Origin: Bacteroidota bacterium
GTDB taxonomy: Bacteria > Bacteroidota > Bacteroidia > AKYH767-A > 2013-40CM-41-45
Assembly: GCA_016720655.1 (NCBI GenBank)
Contig: JADKKE010000017.1
Location: forward strand, 1-64,000
Length of the DNA stretch: 64,000 bases
Reading direction: 5' to 3'
A program made the translations under genes and the position numbers. Within the stretch, counting starts at the first letter, position 1; every line of letters starts with the position of its first letter. Of the stretch, positions 57,601-64,000 are shown piece by piece. Below the pieces are notes generated by a model. The model was not told where the DNA came from, did no database searches, and saw nothing but the letters and a program-made list of their open reading frames with translations.

Positions 57601-58289
57601 TTGGGAATTGTGACCTGGAAAGTACCGGACAGGCACAGCTGCTTACTCTTGTTGATTTCGATGGACAAAGTCGGCATGCAACAACACCTGATATCGGAGC
57701 CGATGAATTCACCGGTGTTTGTACAACACTGTTGAATGTAAAAGCATTCATCGAAGGATTTTATAATAGCGGAGGAATGATGTTTTCTGCTCTGGACCCT
57801 GGTGGGATTTCTACTGATTGTGATACTCTTATTCTTGAACTTGCAATGGGTAGTCCTCCTTACACAATTCTTTATTCAGACACCTCCATCCTTCAAACCA
57901 ACGGGATGGTGCAGTTTACTTTTCCCTCGAACGTTTCCGGTAATTCTTATCATTTGGTACTCAGGCACCGCAATGCATTGTCGGTTTGGAGCACAAATCC
58001 GGTGTTGATGACAAATGGTTTCACCTACGATTTCAGTACATCTTCTGCACAAGCTTATGGATCGAATCAAAAGTTGTTAAGTGCCGGAATTTTTGGTCTC
58101 TATAGCGGTGATGTGAACCAGGATGCTTTCGTTGAGTCAACAGATTACCAGGAAATAGAAAATGGAAGTCAGGCATTTCTCTCTGGATATGTACCAACGG
58201 ATCTTACCGGTGACTGGCTGGTGGAATCTGCGGATTATGGAATCATGGAGAATAATTCGCAGTTGTTTTTATTTGTGAATCAACCCTGA
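51666..58289 (+). CDS. Giant kelch / MopE-like / beta-helix surface protein with dockerin-like C-terminal module
   Basis: 2207 residues, the largest gene in the window and free of frameshifts. After a signal peptide (MKKVFFSLLIFLSYQTLMIA) come about twelve kelch blades (about 30-600; DFWEYDPSTNAWTAKASLP and similar), then a beta-sandwich and jelly-roll region related to the one in the 48711 protein (EQMGSVGATTAISAHEAANG), and an Ig-like domain. Two MopE-like calcium/metal segments follow (YYVDSDGDGYG, SDCNDADTTEHPG; APEICNGIDDDCDNYIDEG). A long right-handed beta-helix (about 1190-2000; repeated SGNTI.N, ISNN.F) comes next. The last 190 residues are the shared C-terminal module (KAFIEGFYNSGGMM ... 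RHRNALSVW ... SGDVNQDAFVESTDY ... LTGDWLVESADY). Probable surface adhesin or polysaccharide-binding protein; no catalytic residues identified. Confidence 0.88.
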   Translation: MKKVFFSLLIFLSYQTLMIAAPDTWVQKKDIGYYQVGGPQATNFLTAFSIGTKGYIHTADDDMENTDLWEYDPSSNLWSQKADFPGVRRTAAVGFGVGSKGYYGTGFNGSSYLQDFWEYDPSTNAWTAKASLPGTARSEAVGFQISTKGYVGLGGGSAGYLSDFWEYTPFTNSWVQRLSFPGTARVRASGVGISTKGYVGLGVSSANVNFADMWEYSAVSNTWLAKAAFPGAARNRCVAFLIGSKAYFGLGGGAVSNYADMYEYDPAFNSWSTKASFAGLARSYAVGFSIGTNGYAGLGSTTGAVVDFWKYDSGLNSWTQVSAFAAVNRLNPAGFCINEKIYFGTGDSNDKLLNDLWEWDPGTELWTQKADFIGVARYNAVSFSINGKGYLGLGTAASGTVSDFYQYDPVTNVWTAKASFGGGTRTQAAGFAIGDKGYVGTGASTTALASVLNDFWEYNPTTNLWTQKANFGGVARYGASGFAIGTKGYLGAGGGTGTLDDFWEYNPATNTWIQKSSIPFGVNRWGSGFSLGAMGYIAGGDYAGFMNRLIKYDPLANTWVQKNDMPFDRYRGFAISSSTRAYYGGGSNMSRLMNDMWEYEPENQIVLSALASNNYCAGDSIHISFSVLSSFSGGNVFTAQLSSLTGSFSSPTTLGTLTSTTSGTISTVIPSGLGFGNEYRIRVVASSPVLNSNDNGADLTIRRFEKIVFTEQMGSVGATTAISAHEAANGFDNDSYTMTGTGDIRNTVPSAGYSDASGNANMFFNTINGRTFQIEGINTAGLTGLQLRFGIHKNGVVSTSDLPVLEVSSNGSSYAPLTYSLPSGTGTATWFYKVATGTIPSTTNLRIRFTQTSLIPVNMYRIDDIRLTASDPGAGITSVLPNYICNGSSVALNATAGYSYLWSNTATTQATNVNTVGPHKCTIGAYNGCSIVSNSILLVDTTPAMFSMTGGGSYCSVPGTGVAVGLSGSEIGTNYQLLLDVFTPIGSPMIGNGTPLSFGLKTAVGSYTVAAIDVFTGCSIYMSGSANVSTTAATTYYVDSDGDGYGTTLSTIQACSPPIGYVANSSDCNDADTTEHPGQVWFIDTDEDDYGNGSTALQCARPLHGYIPAELTATTGDCNNSNAFVFPGAPEICNGIDDDCDNYIDEGCGTPIYCIGPSASYTPPSGPSYANQFSPFPSMSAAIAFLNTWSPTQHVIFEIQNNYTSGAEIYPIAITYSGNASATAVFRPRSDVASMITISGSLNGGSLGLFHLDGADYITFDGSPGGILGTTSNLMCRNTASSGTASANFLLKNDATHNVINAMTIEGGNAAANCILLGSTLGSTGNDFNSIQNCNISNRSDLGVSNPNIAIYSFSSNSGPSGNSDNSITGNKIINISDGVVLSPSGSNGNWTISNNHFYFTIPSSFKISEAISVNSNEPLTATITSNYIGGSAPFAAGSPMVETSSGLGFNGIYLNVSNTSPKSIVSGNTIKNYLRYSTGLCSFQAIAIGSGPVDVINNTIGDPSVSDDLSFISGVDLFFNAIIYISTQNSLPVTVSGNTVNNVTIQNTLGTSGSFIGILYSNEFLSSATATLSDNIMRNINYADRNAFTGMFVTPSESATVSAIISNNKFETFTLSSGVGAGFKGIYCDRGNAIISGNRIGKFSTPNDILINSPATHYGIRISKQTLGNGLISNDTLANINFTNSSSANVFFGIYMTTNGSTQNEVSGNCLKNISCAGTKSGVETDSQIAYELTGIFHLGTGSGGNVVSNNSIQGLNATTTSAVTNPIVSAISISRVNGAGSVTVSGNTIHSLTNTAANTTTLPIIIGISMFNVQSTSSFVTNNMISLSNTPNSNAVKMYGIYDALFNGFAGNTKNYHYNSIAIGGTTSGIARSAAFWHNPSSATLNLRNNILHNTRSGGTGKQYAVVHESGSAVTWIPSTSNYNNLYTANSATLGAWPLATDKDFTTWKSTSGGDANSKNVSANFVNSASDLHLNPIGNCDLESTGQAQLLTLVDFDGQSRHATTPDIGADEFTGVCTTLLNVKAFIEGFYNSGGMMFSALDPGGISTDCDTLILELAMGSPPYTILYSDTSILQTNGMVQFTFPSNVSGNSYHLVLRHRNALSVWSTNPVLMTNGFTYDFSTSSAQAYGSNQKLLSAGIFGLYSGDVNQDAFVESTDYQEIENGSQAFLSGYVPTDLTGDWLVESADYGIMENNSQLFLFVNQP

Positions 58290-58323
58290 GAAAAAGTTTG
58301 ATTATTCTGTTTATTTCATTCGT

Positions 58324-58896
58324 TCACCTGGCGGTTGCTTTGTAATCAATGCCAAAGTACTTTGCGTACTCTTCGATCGGAGGCATTCCGAGAGAAGCAC
58401 GTCTGGCATTAACATTTTTCTCGTCTTCGATGGGCCAGAATTCCTGTAGCCCTGTTGCTGAATTCATCCAGACCTGAGTTCCATAAATCTGGTTTTTATT
58501 CTGACGCATCAGTACTCTGTCTTTCAGATAAGCAAGATCAACCGCACGTGACTCACTGTTTGCAACTGATTTTTCAAACAAGGGTAAATATTTTTCCTGA
58601 GTTTCAAGTTCAGCATGCTGGATGACAAGCCACACGGTATAATTTCCTTTTGCACCTACAAAACTTTTTCCAGGCCAGCCATACTTTGCGATCAGCGCTT
58701 CTACTTTAGACAGGTTAATACTGTCAATCATTGTCCTGAATTGCGCTGAGTCATCTGATTTACGAATGTATTGATCTCTTTCGAAAATTGCATTTAGCTC
58801 TTTTTGAATTGCAATAGTGTCGATTAGGGTTTGAGAAAATGCGAATTGATTTGAAACAAGCAGCGCAATAAATGTGATTGCAAGGATGATTTTCAT
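58324..58896 (-). CDS. DUF6624-type exported protein
   Basis: 190 residues. The signal peptide MKIILAITFIALLVSNQFAF SQ is followed by a single helical domain with ERDQYIR, YGWPGKSFVGAKG, WLVIQHAELETQEKYL, LAYLKDRVLMRQNKNQIYGTQ and YFGID. The pattern is that of DUF6624 proteins. Biochemical function is unknown. Convergent with the giant gene ending at 58289. Confidence 0.78.
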   Translation of the reverse strand: MKIILAITFIALLVSNQFAFSQTLIDTIAIQKELNAIFERDQYIRKSDDSAQFRTMIDSINLSKVEALIAKYGWPGKSFVGAKGNYTVWLVIQHAELETQEKYLPLFEKSVANSESRAVDLAYLKDRVLMRQNKNQIYGTQVWMNSATGLQEFWPIEDEKNVNARRASLGMPPIEEYAKYFGIDYKATAR

Positions 58897-59248
58897 TGGA
58901 AGAACTTAGGGTCGTTATTAACTGTATTTGGCAGAATTATCTATAGAAGCAACACCTGCTATTCAGAAAGTGATTGAATGCTTGTATAGGAAAATAATCA
59001 TAGTCGCTTGTATTTGAGAATTGAAGCTACAATCCGAATGTAACAAAAGTTCAAATCGAATTGCAAGATTTTTGTCGTATTTTGAATTAATCAGCTGAAT
59101 TCAGACTGTAAATTGGCATTTTATAAAGCATCATTGATTTTGACTCAATTCAAAATGCGATTAAATTCCCAGATCATACAACTAATTCAGTGGATTCGTG
59201 TAAACAATCAGATGTGCAAGTGTTTTCTTGCTTTTAAAGACCGATTCT
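58897..59248. other. Divergent intergenic region
   Basis: About 350 bp, AT-rich, between the DUF6624 and DUF6268 genes. A 77-codon frame starting at 59113 overlaps the next gene and is rejected. No repeat pair of the stress-island type is present, although a lone GAATGTAAC occurs near 59036-59044. Confidence 0.4.
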
Positions 59249-60166
59249 ATGAAATCATTATTCAAAATCAGCGTACTCGTGAATGTGTTAAGGCTGTTGG
59301 TGCTGCTCATATCGCCTGTGGGTGCTGCAGCTCAACCCTTCGTTGATCTCTTCAATGCGAAGATGCAATTCTTCCCTGCTCATTCCTATGCTACCGACAA
59401 TACCAACAAGCTGTCAGGCTATCAGGCAGAAGCCAGTTTTCTGTTGCCGATGGAACAAAAGAATAAAGATGTAATTCTGGTTGGTGGCGACTATACACAA
59501 TTGCATTTTAAAGAAAGTGGGAGCATCAATCTTCAGTCGGACTTATACAGCACTTCACTAATTCTTGGTGCTGATTTAGGATTGAAGAATCCAAAATGGA
59601 GGACGACCTTGTTGGTTCTACCGAAAATAAATTCAGATTACAAAGACATTAGCACCGATGATATGCAAATGGGCGGTGTAGCGATGTTCAGCTACAAGAA
59701 AAAAGATAACCTCAAATACCATTTCGGCCTGTATTATAACCGTGAATTCTTCGGCGATTATTTTCTGCCATTGCTTGGTATCGACTGGAAGATTAATCAG
59801 CGGATGAATTTGTTTGGAGATTTGCCGAACTCCATGAATTTCGAATACAAAATTTCCAAATCGCTTTATACAGGTGCAGCTTTGTTCACCTGCATCAGCT
59901 CTTACCGACTAAGTTCTGCTTCCGGCGGAATGTATGTTCGCGAAGGTGACAAGACAATGGGACACGATGAAATTAAGATCTATGTGAATGCTTACCTGAC
60001 GAAACACCTGGTTTGGTATGCTGAAGCAGGTGAGACTTTTTATAGAACATATACACTATTCAATTCAAACAATGAGCTCCAGGAAACGACAAGCATTTAC
60101 CGCAAAAGTAACGATGGAATGTTTGTGAATACAGGGATTGCATACCGGTTCAGGTTGGAAGAGTAG
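59249..60166 (+). CDS. DUF6268-like outer-membrane beta-barrel protein
   Basis: About 305 residues from the ATG at 59249 (MKSLFKISVLVNVLRLLVLL); the longer frame from 59228 adds seven residues. The signal ends near AAAQ. The rest alternates short amphipathic strands (KWRTTLLVLPKINSDYKDIS, HFGLYYNREFFGDYFLPLLG, DEIKIYVNAYLTKHLVWYAE) and finishes with an aromatic-rich GIAYRFRLEE strand, as in outer-membrane barrels of the DUF6268 group. Transport or enzymatic role unknown. Confidence 0.8.
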   Translation: MKSLFKISVLVNVLRLLVLLISPVGAAAQPFVDLFNAKMQFFPAHSYATDNTNKLSGYQAEASFLLPMEQKNKDVILVGGDYTQLHFKESGSINLQSDLYSTSLILGADLGLKNPKWRTTLLVLPKINSDYKDISTDDMQMGGVAMFSYKKKDNLKYHFGLYYNREFFGDYFLPLLGIDWKINQRMNLFGDLPNSMNFEYKISKSLYTGAALFTCISSYRLSSASGGMYVREGDKTMGHDEIKIYVNAYLTKHLVWYAEAGETFYRTYTLFNSNNELQETTSIYRKSNDGMFVNTGIAYRFRLEE

Positions 60167-60178
60167 ATGTGTACCTGG

Positions 60179-60250
60179 TACCTTATACCTTATACCTTAT
60201 ACCTTATACCTTAAACCTGGTATTAAGTATAAAGTATAAGGTATAAGGTA
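60179..60250. repeat. Heptamer tandem repeat forming a palindrome
   Basis: Four exact copies plus a near copy of ACCTTAT run from 60180 to 60214. The complementary ATAAGGT pattern follows at about 60225-60250, so the segment can fold into a long imperfect hairpin just after the beta-barrel gene. It could act as a crude terminator. Confidence 0.75.
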
Positions 60251-60291
60251 GGAATTACCTATTTTGATTTGGTTGTTGGGAGAATGCTATC

Positions 60292-60331
60292 TTCACCATT
60301 CACCATTCACCATTCACCATTCACCATTCAC
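60292..60331. repeat. Heptamer tandem repeat (TTCACCA)
   Basis: Five exact copies of TTCACCA at 60292-60326 and a partial sixth. The array is 100 bp upstream of the DUF1415 start, in a spacer with no gene, and has the same 7-bp period as the neighbouring ACCTTAT array. Confidence 0.8.
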
Positions 60332-60430
60332 ACCTTCCTATCAATATATTCTTGAAAAAAAAGTAATATGTTTTTTCCGGGCTCTGACAAATAAGTTCAT
60401 AATTCCTGATCTTGTTTCTTTCCTTCAGGT

Positions 60431-60982
60431 ATGTCAGAAGCCAATTCAGTTATCAACCACACGAAAAAATGGATCAACGATGTAGTCGTTGGCCTGAACT
60501 TTTGTCCTTTTGCATCGAAAGAGGTACGACTTGGAACCATTCATTTTGAGGTTATTCCTGAAGTTGAACTGGCCATCGCCCTGGAAAGTTTGAGCATTGC
60601 ATTTTTACAGCTCGACGAAAATAAGTCCATAGAAACCACGCTAATTATTTTCCCTCATGGATTTGCTTCTTTTGATGATTACCTGGAATTGATTGCATTC
60701 GCCGAAGATTTATTGGTAGAAATGGAGTATGAAGGCGTTTATCAAATTGCCAGTTTTCATCCTGACTATTTATTTGCTGGTTCATCAGAGGAGGATCCCG
60801 CGAATTACACCAACCGCTCCCCCTATCCCATGCTTCACGTGTTAAGAGAGGAAAGTTTATCAGCAGCTATCGATAGTTATCCCGATGCTGATAGTATTCC
60901 TGAACGAAACATTGAACTGGCAAGAAAAATGGGACTTAAACAAATGATGGTTCTGAGGGAAGCCTGTTTTAAAACTATTTAA
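60431..60982 (+). CDS. DUF1415 family protein
   Basis: 183 residues, cytoplasmic, full length. Hallmarks are WINDVVVGLNFCPFASKEV, IIFPHGFASFDDYLELI, YQIASFHPDYLFAGS and the NYTNRSPYPMLHVLREESL block. The family is widespread but has no established function; conserved Cys, His and acidic residues suggest a possible enzyme. A TCAGG just before the ATG is a weak ribosome site. It is 63 bp upstream of the PIG-L gene on the same strand. Confidence 0.92.
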   Translation: MSEANSVINHTKKWINDVVVGLNFCPFASKEVRLGTIHFEVIPEVELAIALESLSIAFLQLDENKSIETTLIIFPHGFASFDDYLELIAFAEDLLVEMEYEGVYQIASFHPDYLFAGSSEEDPANYTNRSPYPMLHVLREESLSAAIDSYPDADSIPERNIELARKMGLKQMMVLREACFKTI

Positions 60983-61045
60983 CAAGCACAGGCGAAGGAA
61001 TTTTCAATAGCAATTCTATATCTTAGCCTACCAATTTTATCAATC

Positions 61046-63529
61046 ATGATTCGATTCCTCTGCGTATTTTTAATTTTCAACCTGTTCGTTCGTTCCTCAT
61101 CCGCTCAACAAAAGAGATACAACGCAGCTGAAATTCGACTGAACCTTGAAAAACTCAATACACTTGGATCAGTCCTCTATGTAGCAGCCCATCCGGATGA
61201 TGAAAATACGAGATTGCTTTCGTATTATGCCAATGAAAAACATTTTCGTGCGACATACATTTCGATGACCAGAGGAGACGGAGGTCAAAATCTCATCGGT
61301 TCTGAACAAGGTGAACTGCTTGGCGTCATCCGCACACAGGAGTTGCTCGCAGCCCGAAGAATCGATGGCGCCGAACAAGTGTTCAGTCGGGCTGTTGATT
61401 TTGGGTATTCAAAAAATCCGGAAGAGACCTTCAGTTTCTGGAACAAGGATTCCATTCTCGCCGATGTTGTATGGGCAATTCGAAAAGTGAGACCGGATAT
61501 CATCGTGATGCGTTTTCCCACAACAGGAGAAGGCGGGCATGGTCACCACACTGCTTCAGCCATTCTTGCAGTAGAAGCATTCAAAGCTGCAGCCGATCCT
61601 TTGCGTTTTCCTGAACAATTAAAATATGTACAAACGTGGCAATCGGAACGAATCTTCTGGAATATGTTTCGTCCAAAAGAGGAGGAAGTAAAAGGGAAAC
61701 CGGATATCACCGGTGTCGATATCGGTTCATTTAATTATTTACTCGGCAAATCCTATGGAGAACTTGCTTCAGAAAGCAGGAGCATGCACAAAAGCCAGGG
61801 TTTCGGAACAGCACGTAGCAGAGGAAAGCAATTGGATTATCTCAAATTGATTGATGGTACTCCATTCCTTGACAATGAACTTTCCGGAATAAATACGACA
61901 TGGAACAGGGTAAAAGGAGGAGAGGCGATCGCAGCAGATATTCAGAAAATAATTGCATCGTTCAGTGAGGTGAATCCGTCCAATAGCATTCCTGCACTTT
62001 TTGAATTGAGAAAAAAAATCAATACAGAAATCAAAGATGACTATTGGAGAAATCTGAAGTCAAAGGAAGTTGAGGAATTGATTCTCGCCTGCGGTGGATT
62101 TTTTATCGAAGCTTTTGCGGATATTTCTTCTGTGACTCCGGGTGAACAAATAAAAATTACTGCATCGGTGATTCATCGTTCCGATCAGCGGTTCACACTG
62201 AATGATGTTCGTTTCAATGATCAGGATTCGGTTTTAAATTCAAAATTGGAACAGAATATTTTATTCAATGCAATCGATACAATTGTAGTTCCATCATCAA
62301 CGGTATTTTCAAATCCGTATTGGCTGAATAACAAACACGGTTCCGGAATTTATTCTGTGAAAGATCAATTGCAGATTGGATTGCCTGACAATATCCCGGC
62401 GATGAATGCGGCATTCCGACTGAAATGGAACAATGAAGAACTGCTCGTCAATCGTCCGGTTGTTTACAAATGGGTGGATCCCGTAAAAGGAGAATTGTAC
62501 CGGGCTTTGGAGATCCTTCCTCCGGTGAGTATTATTCTTGCCGAGAAAGTTTTTGTTTTCGGTGGACAAGGCCCACGACAAGTACACCTGAAACTGAAAG
62601 CGGGAATTTCAAATGTGAAAGGAGTCTTTAAGCTTCCTATGCCTTCCGGATGGACCTGTGAACCAAACGCTTTTCCGTTTGACCTGGTTTCAAAAGAAGA
62701 TGAAGTTCAGACTGTCTTCACAATAACTCCTCCGAAATCAGATTCCGAAATTCATTTGCAACCGGTTGTTGAAATCGGGAGAGTGAAATATAGTAAAACC
62801 TTGGAACGGCTGACTTATGATCACATTCCCATTCAAACGATGGTCCGTGATTGCGAAATTAAACTTGTTCATTTTTCCATCACCACTCCCGCGCTTCGTG
62901 TTGCTTACATTGAAGGAGCCGGAGATAAAATTCCGGAATGTCTGAATCAGTTGGGATACACTGTGCGTCGTTTGGATGACGAAAGCATTACCAATGGTGA
63001 TTTGTCGCAATACGATGTTATCATCACTGGAATTCGGGCATACAACACCAATGAACGAATGCCTATCTATCAGCCGAAGTTGATGGAGTACGTGAAAAAT
63101 GGCGGGACTTTGTTTGTTCAATACAATACAAGCAATTTTCTGAGCACGCTGAAAACTGAAATTGGACCTTATCCATTCAAAATTACACGAGATCGTGTTA
63201 CTGATGAAAATGCAAAGATTACTATTTTGGATTCTACCGATGAAATCGTAAACCGTCCAAACAAAATCAGCATCACTGATTTTGACGGATGGATTCAGGA
63301 ACGAGGAATTTATTTTGCCGGTGAATATGGCAGCAACTACAAAACTATTTTCACCATGAATGATCCCGGTGAAAAAGCATCGGAAGGAAGTGTGATTGTC
63401 GGTCCTTATGGAAAAGGTAATTTCATTTATTCCGGATTGGTGTTCTTTCGCGAACTTCCAGCCGGAGTACCGGGTGCGTATCGGTTGTTTGTAAACCTGA
63501 TGTCTGTGGGCAGGAACAAAACACAATGA
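61046..63529 (+). CDS. PIG-L family deacetylase with GATase-like C-terminal domain
   Basis: 827 residues. A signal peptide (MIRFLCVFLIFNLFVRSSSA) is followed by a PIG-L/LmbE domain (about 35-300) with the zinc motif AAHPDDEN (H49, D51, D52) and HGHHT (H165, H167, H168). A beta-rich middle resembles NPCBM/NEW2-type domains. Residues about 630-815 have VAYIEGAGDKIPECLNQLGY and DVIITGIRAYNTNERM, typical of class I GATase-like domains fused to such enzymes. Family knowledge: PIG-L enzymes remove N-acetyl groups from sugars. Periplasmic glycan de-N-acetylation is inferred. The order PIG-L, microprotein, symporter suggests uptake of a product by the downstream transporter. Confidence 0.9.
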   Translation: MIRFLCVFLIFNLFVRSSSAQQKRYNAAEIRLNLEKLNTLGSVLYVAAHPDDENTRLLSYYANEKHFRATYISMTRGDGGQNLIGSEQGELLGVIRTQELLAARRIDGAEQVFSRAVDFGYSKNPEETFSFWNKDSILADVVWAIRKVRPDIIVMRFPTTGEGGHGHHTASAILAVEAFKAAADPLRFPEQLKYVQTWQSERIFWNMFRPKEEEVKGKPDITGVDIGSFNYLLGKSYGELASESRSMHKSQGFGTARSRGKQLDYLKLIDGTPFLDNELSGINTTWNRVKGGEAIAADIQKIIASFSEVNPSNSIPALFELRKKINTEIKDDYWRNLKSKEVEELILACGGFFIEAFADISSVTPGEQIKITASVIHRSDQRFTLNDVRFNDQDSVLNSKLEQNILFNAIDTIVVPSSTVFSNPYWLNNKHGSGIYSVKDQLQIGLPDNIPAMNAAFRLKWNNEELLVNRPVVYKWVDPVKGELYRALEILPPVSIILAEKVFVFGGQGPRQVHLKLKAGISNVKGVFKLPMPSGWTCEPNAFPFDLVSKEDEVQTVFTITPPKSDSEIHLQPVVEIGRVKYSKTLERLTYDHIPIQTMVRDCEIKLVHFSITTPALRVAYIEGAGDKIPECLNQLGYTVRRLDDESITNGDLSQYDVIITGIRAYNTNERMPIYQPKLMEYVKNGGTLFVQYNTSNFLSTLKTEIGPYPFKITRDRVTDENAKITILDSTDEIVNRPNKISITDFDGWIQERGIYFAGEYGSNYKTIFTMNDPGEKASEGSVIVGPYGKGNFIYSGLVFFRELPAGVPGAYRLFVNLMSVGRNKTQ

Positions 63530-63583
63530 TGAAAATTCTGAAACTGTTTTCTATTATTCATTAAACGATTCATTCAAAACAAT

Positions 63584-63703
63584 ATGTCTTCAGAGGAGAA
63601 ACCCCCCTTCTTTTCTTCGTGGCGTAACATGTACATCGCGGTACTTGTTCACCTGGTCCTGCTTATTTTTCTTTTGTACTTATTTAAGAACTGGTTTTCA
63701 TGA
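63584..63703 (+). CDS. 39-residue single-pass membrane microprotein
   Basis: MSSEEKPPFFSSWRNMYIAV followed by LVHLVLLIFLLYLFKNWFS: a short polar N-terminus, one transmembrane helix and a basic/aromatic end. The stop overlaps the ATG of the symporter gene by four bases (63700-63703), so translation is coupled. A subunit or helper of the transporter is inferred from this arrangement. It is too short for most automatic gene calls. Confidence 0.8.
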   Translation: MSSEEKPPFFSSWRNMYIAVLVHLVLLIFLLYLFKNWFS

Positions 63704-64000
63704 GTATTCTTGACTGGTCTGTTCTTATTGGTACGCTCGCATTCATTGTTATCTATGGAATGTGGAAAAGTCGTGGAGATAAGGACATCGAAGGCTTTCT
63801 CCTGGCCGACAAAACAATGCCCTGGTATGTTGTCGGAATTTCCATTATGGCGACGCAGGCGAGCGCGATAACTTTTCTTTCAGCTCCCGGACAAGCATAC
63901 ACAGACGGTATGCGATTTGTGCAATTCTATTTTGGTTTGCCAATTGCAATGGTCATCTTGTGTGTAACATTTGTGCCGATTTTTCATAAACTCAATGTCT
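63700..64000 (+). CDS. Sodium:solute symporter (SSS family), 5' part
   Basis: The first 100 residues are visible and the gene continues beyond the right edge. MSILDWSVLIGTLAFIVIYG forms the first helix, and GDKDIEGFLLADKTMPWYVV with ISIMATQASAITFLSAPGQA is the characteristic helix 1-2 region of SSS transporters, including the sodium-site neighbourhood. The substrate cannot be told from this part; coupling to a PIG-L deacetylase suggests a sugar or sialic-acid-like compound. Confidence 0.9.
   Translation, partial: MSILDWSVLIGTLAFIVIYGMWKSRGDKDIEGFLLADKTMPWYVVGISIMATQASAITFLSAPGQAYTDGMRFVQFYFGLPIAMVILCVTFVPIFHKLNV

Noticed and set aside
59113..59346. 77-codon frame before the DUF6268-like gene
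   Set aside because: It overlaps the signal-peptide coding region of the better supported gene and matches nothing.
60179..60331. CRISPR array
   Set aside because: The repeats are 7 bp long and contiguous, with no spacers and no cas genes.

Overview
The window comes from a Bacteroidota chromosome, probably an uncultured Sphingobacteriia/Chitinophagia/Flavobacteriia-type organism. The evidence is: many large Sec-exported surface proteins ending in type IX secretion (T9SS) type A sorting domains; SprB, kelch and SBBP repeats; Bacteroidota promoter boxes of the TAnnTTTG kind; few recognisable Shine-Dalgarno sites; and moderately AT-rich DNA. No rRNA, tRNA, CRISPR array, prophage or transposase gene was seen.

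Layout. 1-5.1 kb: a lysyl-oxidase-like secreted protein (minus strand, cut by the left edge) and a DNRLRE-type T9SS cargo. 5.6-12.9 kb: two related tail-fibre/adhesin-like genes, the second badly frameshifted. Each is followed by a convergent LytTR response-regulator gene; the first regulator copy is only a remnant, the second is intact and overlaps its histidine kinase. 13.1-18.2 kb: a kelch protein, a proline-rich lipoprotein and two tandem paralogous T9SS proteins. 18.4-25.4 kb: a BNR/VPS10-like protein, an exosortase with a membrane partner, and an SBBP-repeat protein ending in an IPTLGEWG-CTERM tail, which is the expected exosortase substrate. 25.7-34 kb: a stress-type island of small genes in which four uncharacterised families (called A, B, C and D here) each occur twice, together with CsbD, a lipoprotein, a purple acid phosphatase and a DUF2541 protein. 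Four promoters in this island share one architecture: two 9-bp direct repeats 12 bp apart, then 22 bp, then a -7 box. 34.5-41 kb: a SprB-repeat protein, an ECF42-type sigma factor with YCII and VOC proteins, and a kelch protein. 41-58.3 kb: three very large secreted proteins (two of them phosphatase-like) sharing a C-terminal module that ends in two dockerin-like calcium loops, interspersed with an RHS-like T9SS protein and a DUF3089 lipoprotein. The truncated left-edge protein carries the start of the same module. 58.3-64 kb: DUF6624, DUF6268, DUF1415 and PIG-L deacetylase genes, then the start of a sodium:solute symporter preceded by a 39-residue membrane microprotein.

How it fits together. 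Most of the window encodes exported or surface proteins, apparently using three exit or anchoring tags: T9SS type A, the unnamed dockerin-like module, and IPTL-CTERM/exosortase. At least eight single-base indels, several in short homopolymers, split otherwise intact surface-protein genes. Consensus sequencing error is the simplest explanation for most of them, but not necessarily for the 9.7-11.1 kb gene. The points I consider most novel are the shared 9-12-9 promoter architecture over the stress island, the duplicated A/B/C/D small-protein set, and the dockerin-like C-terminal module.
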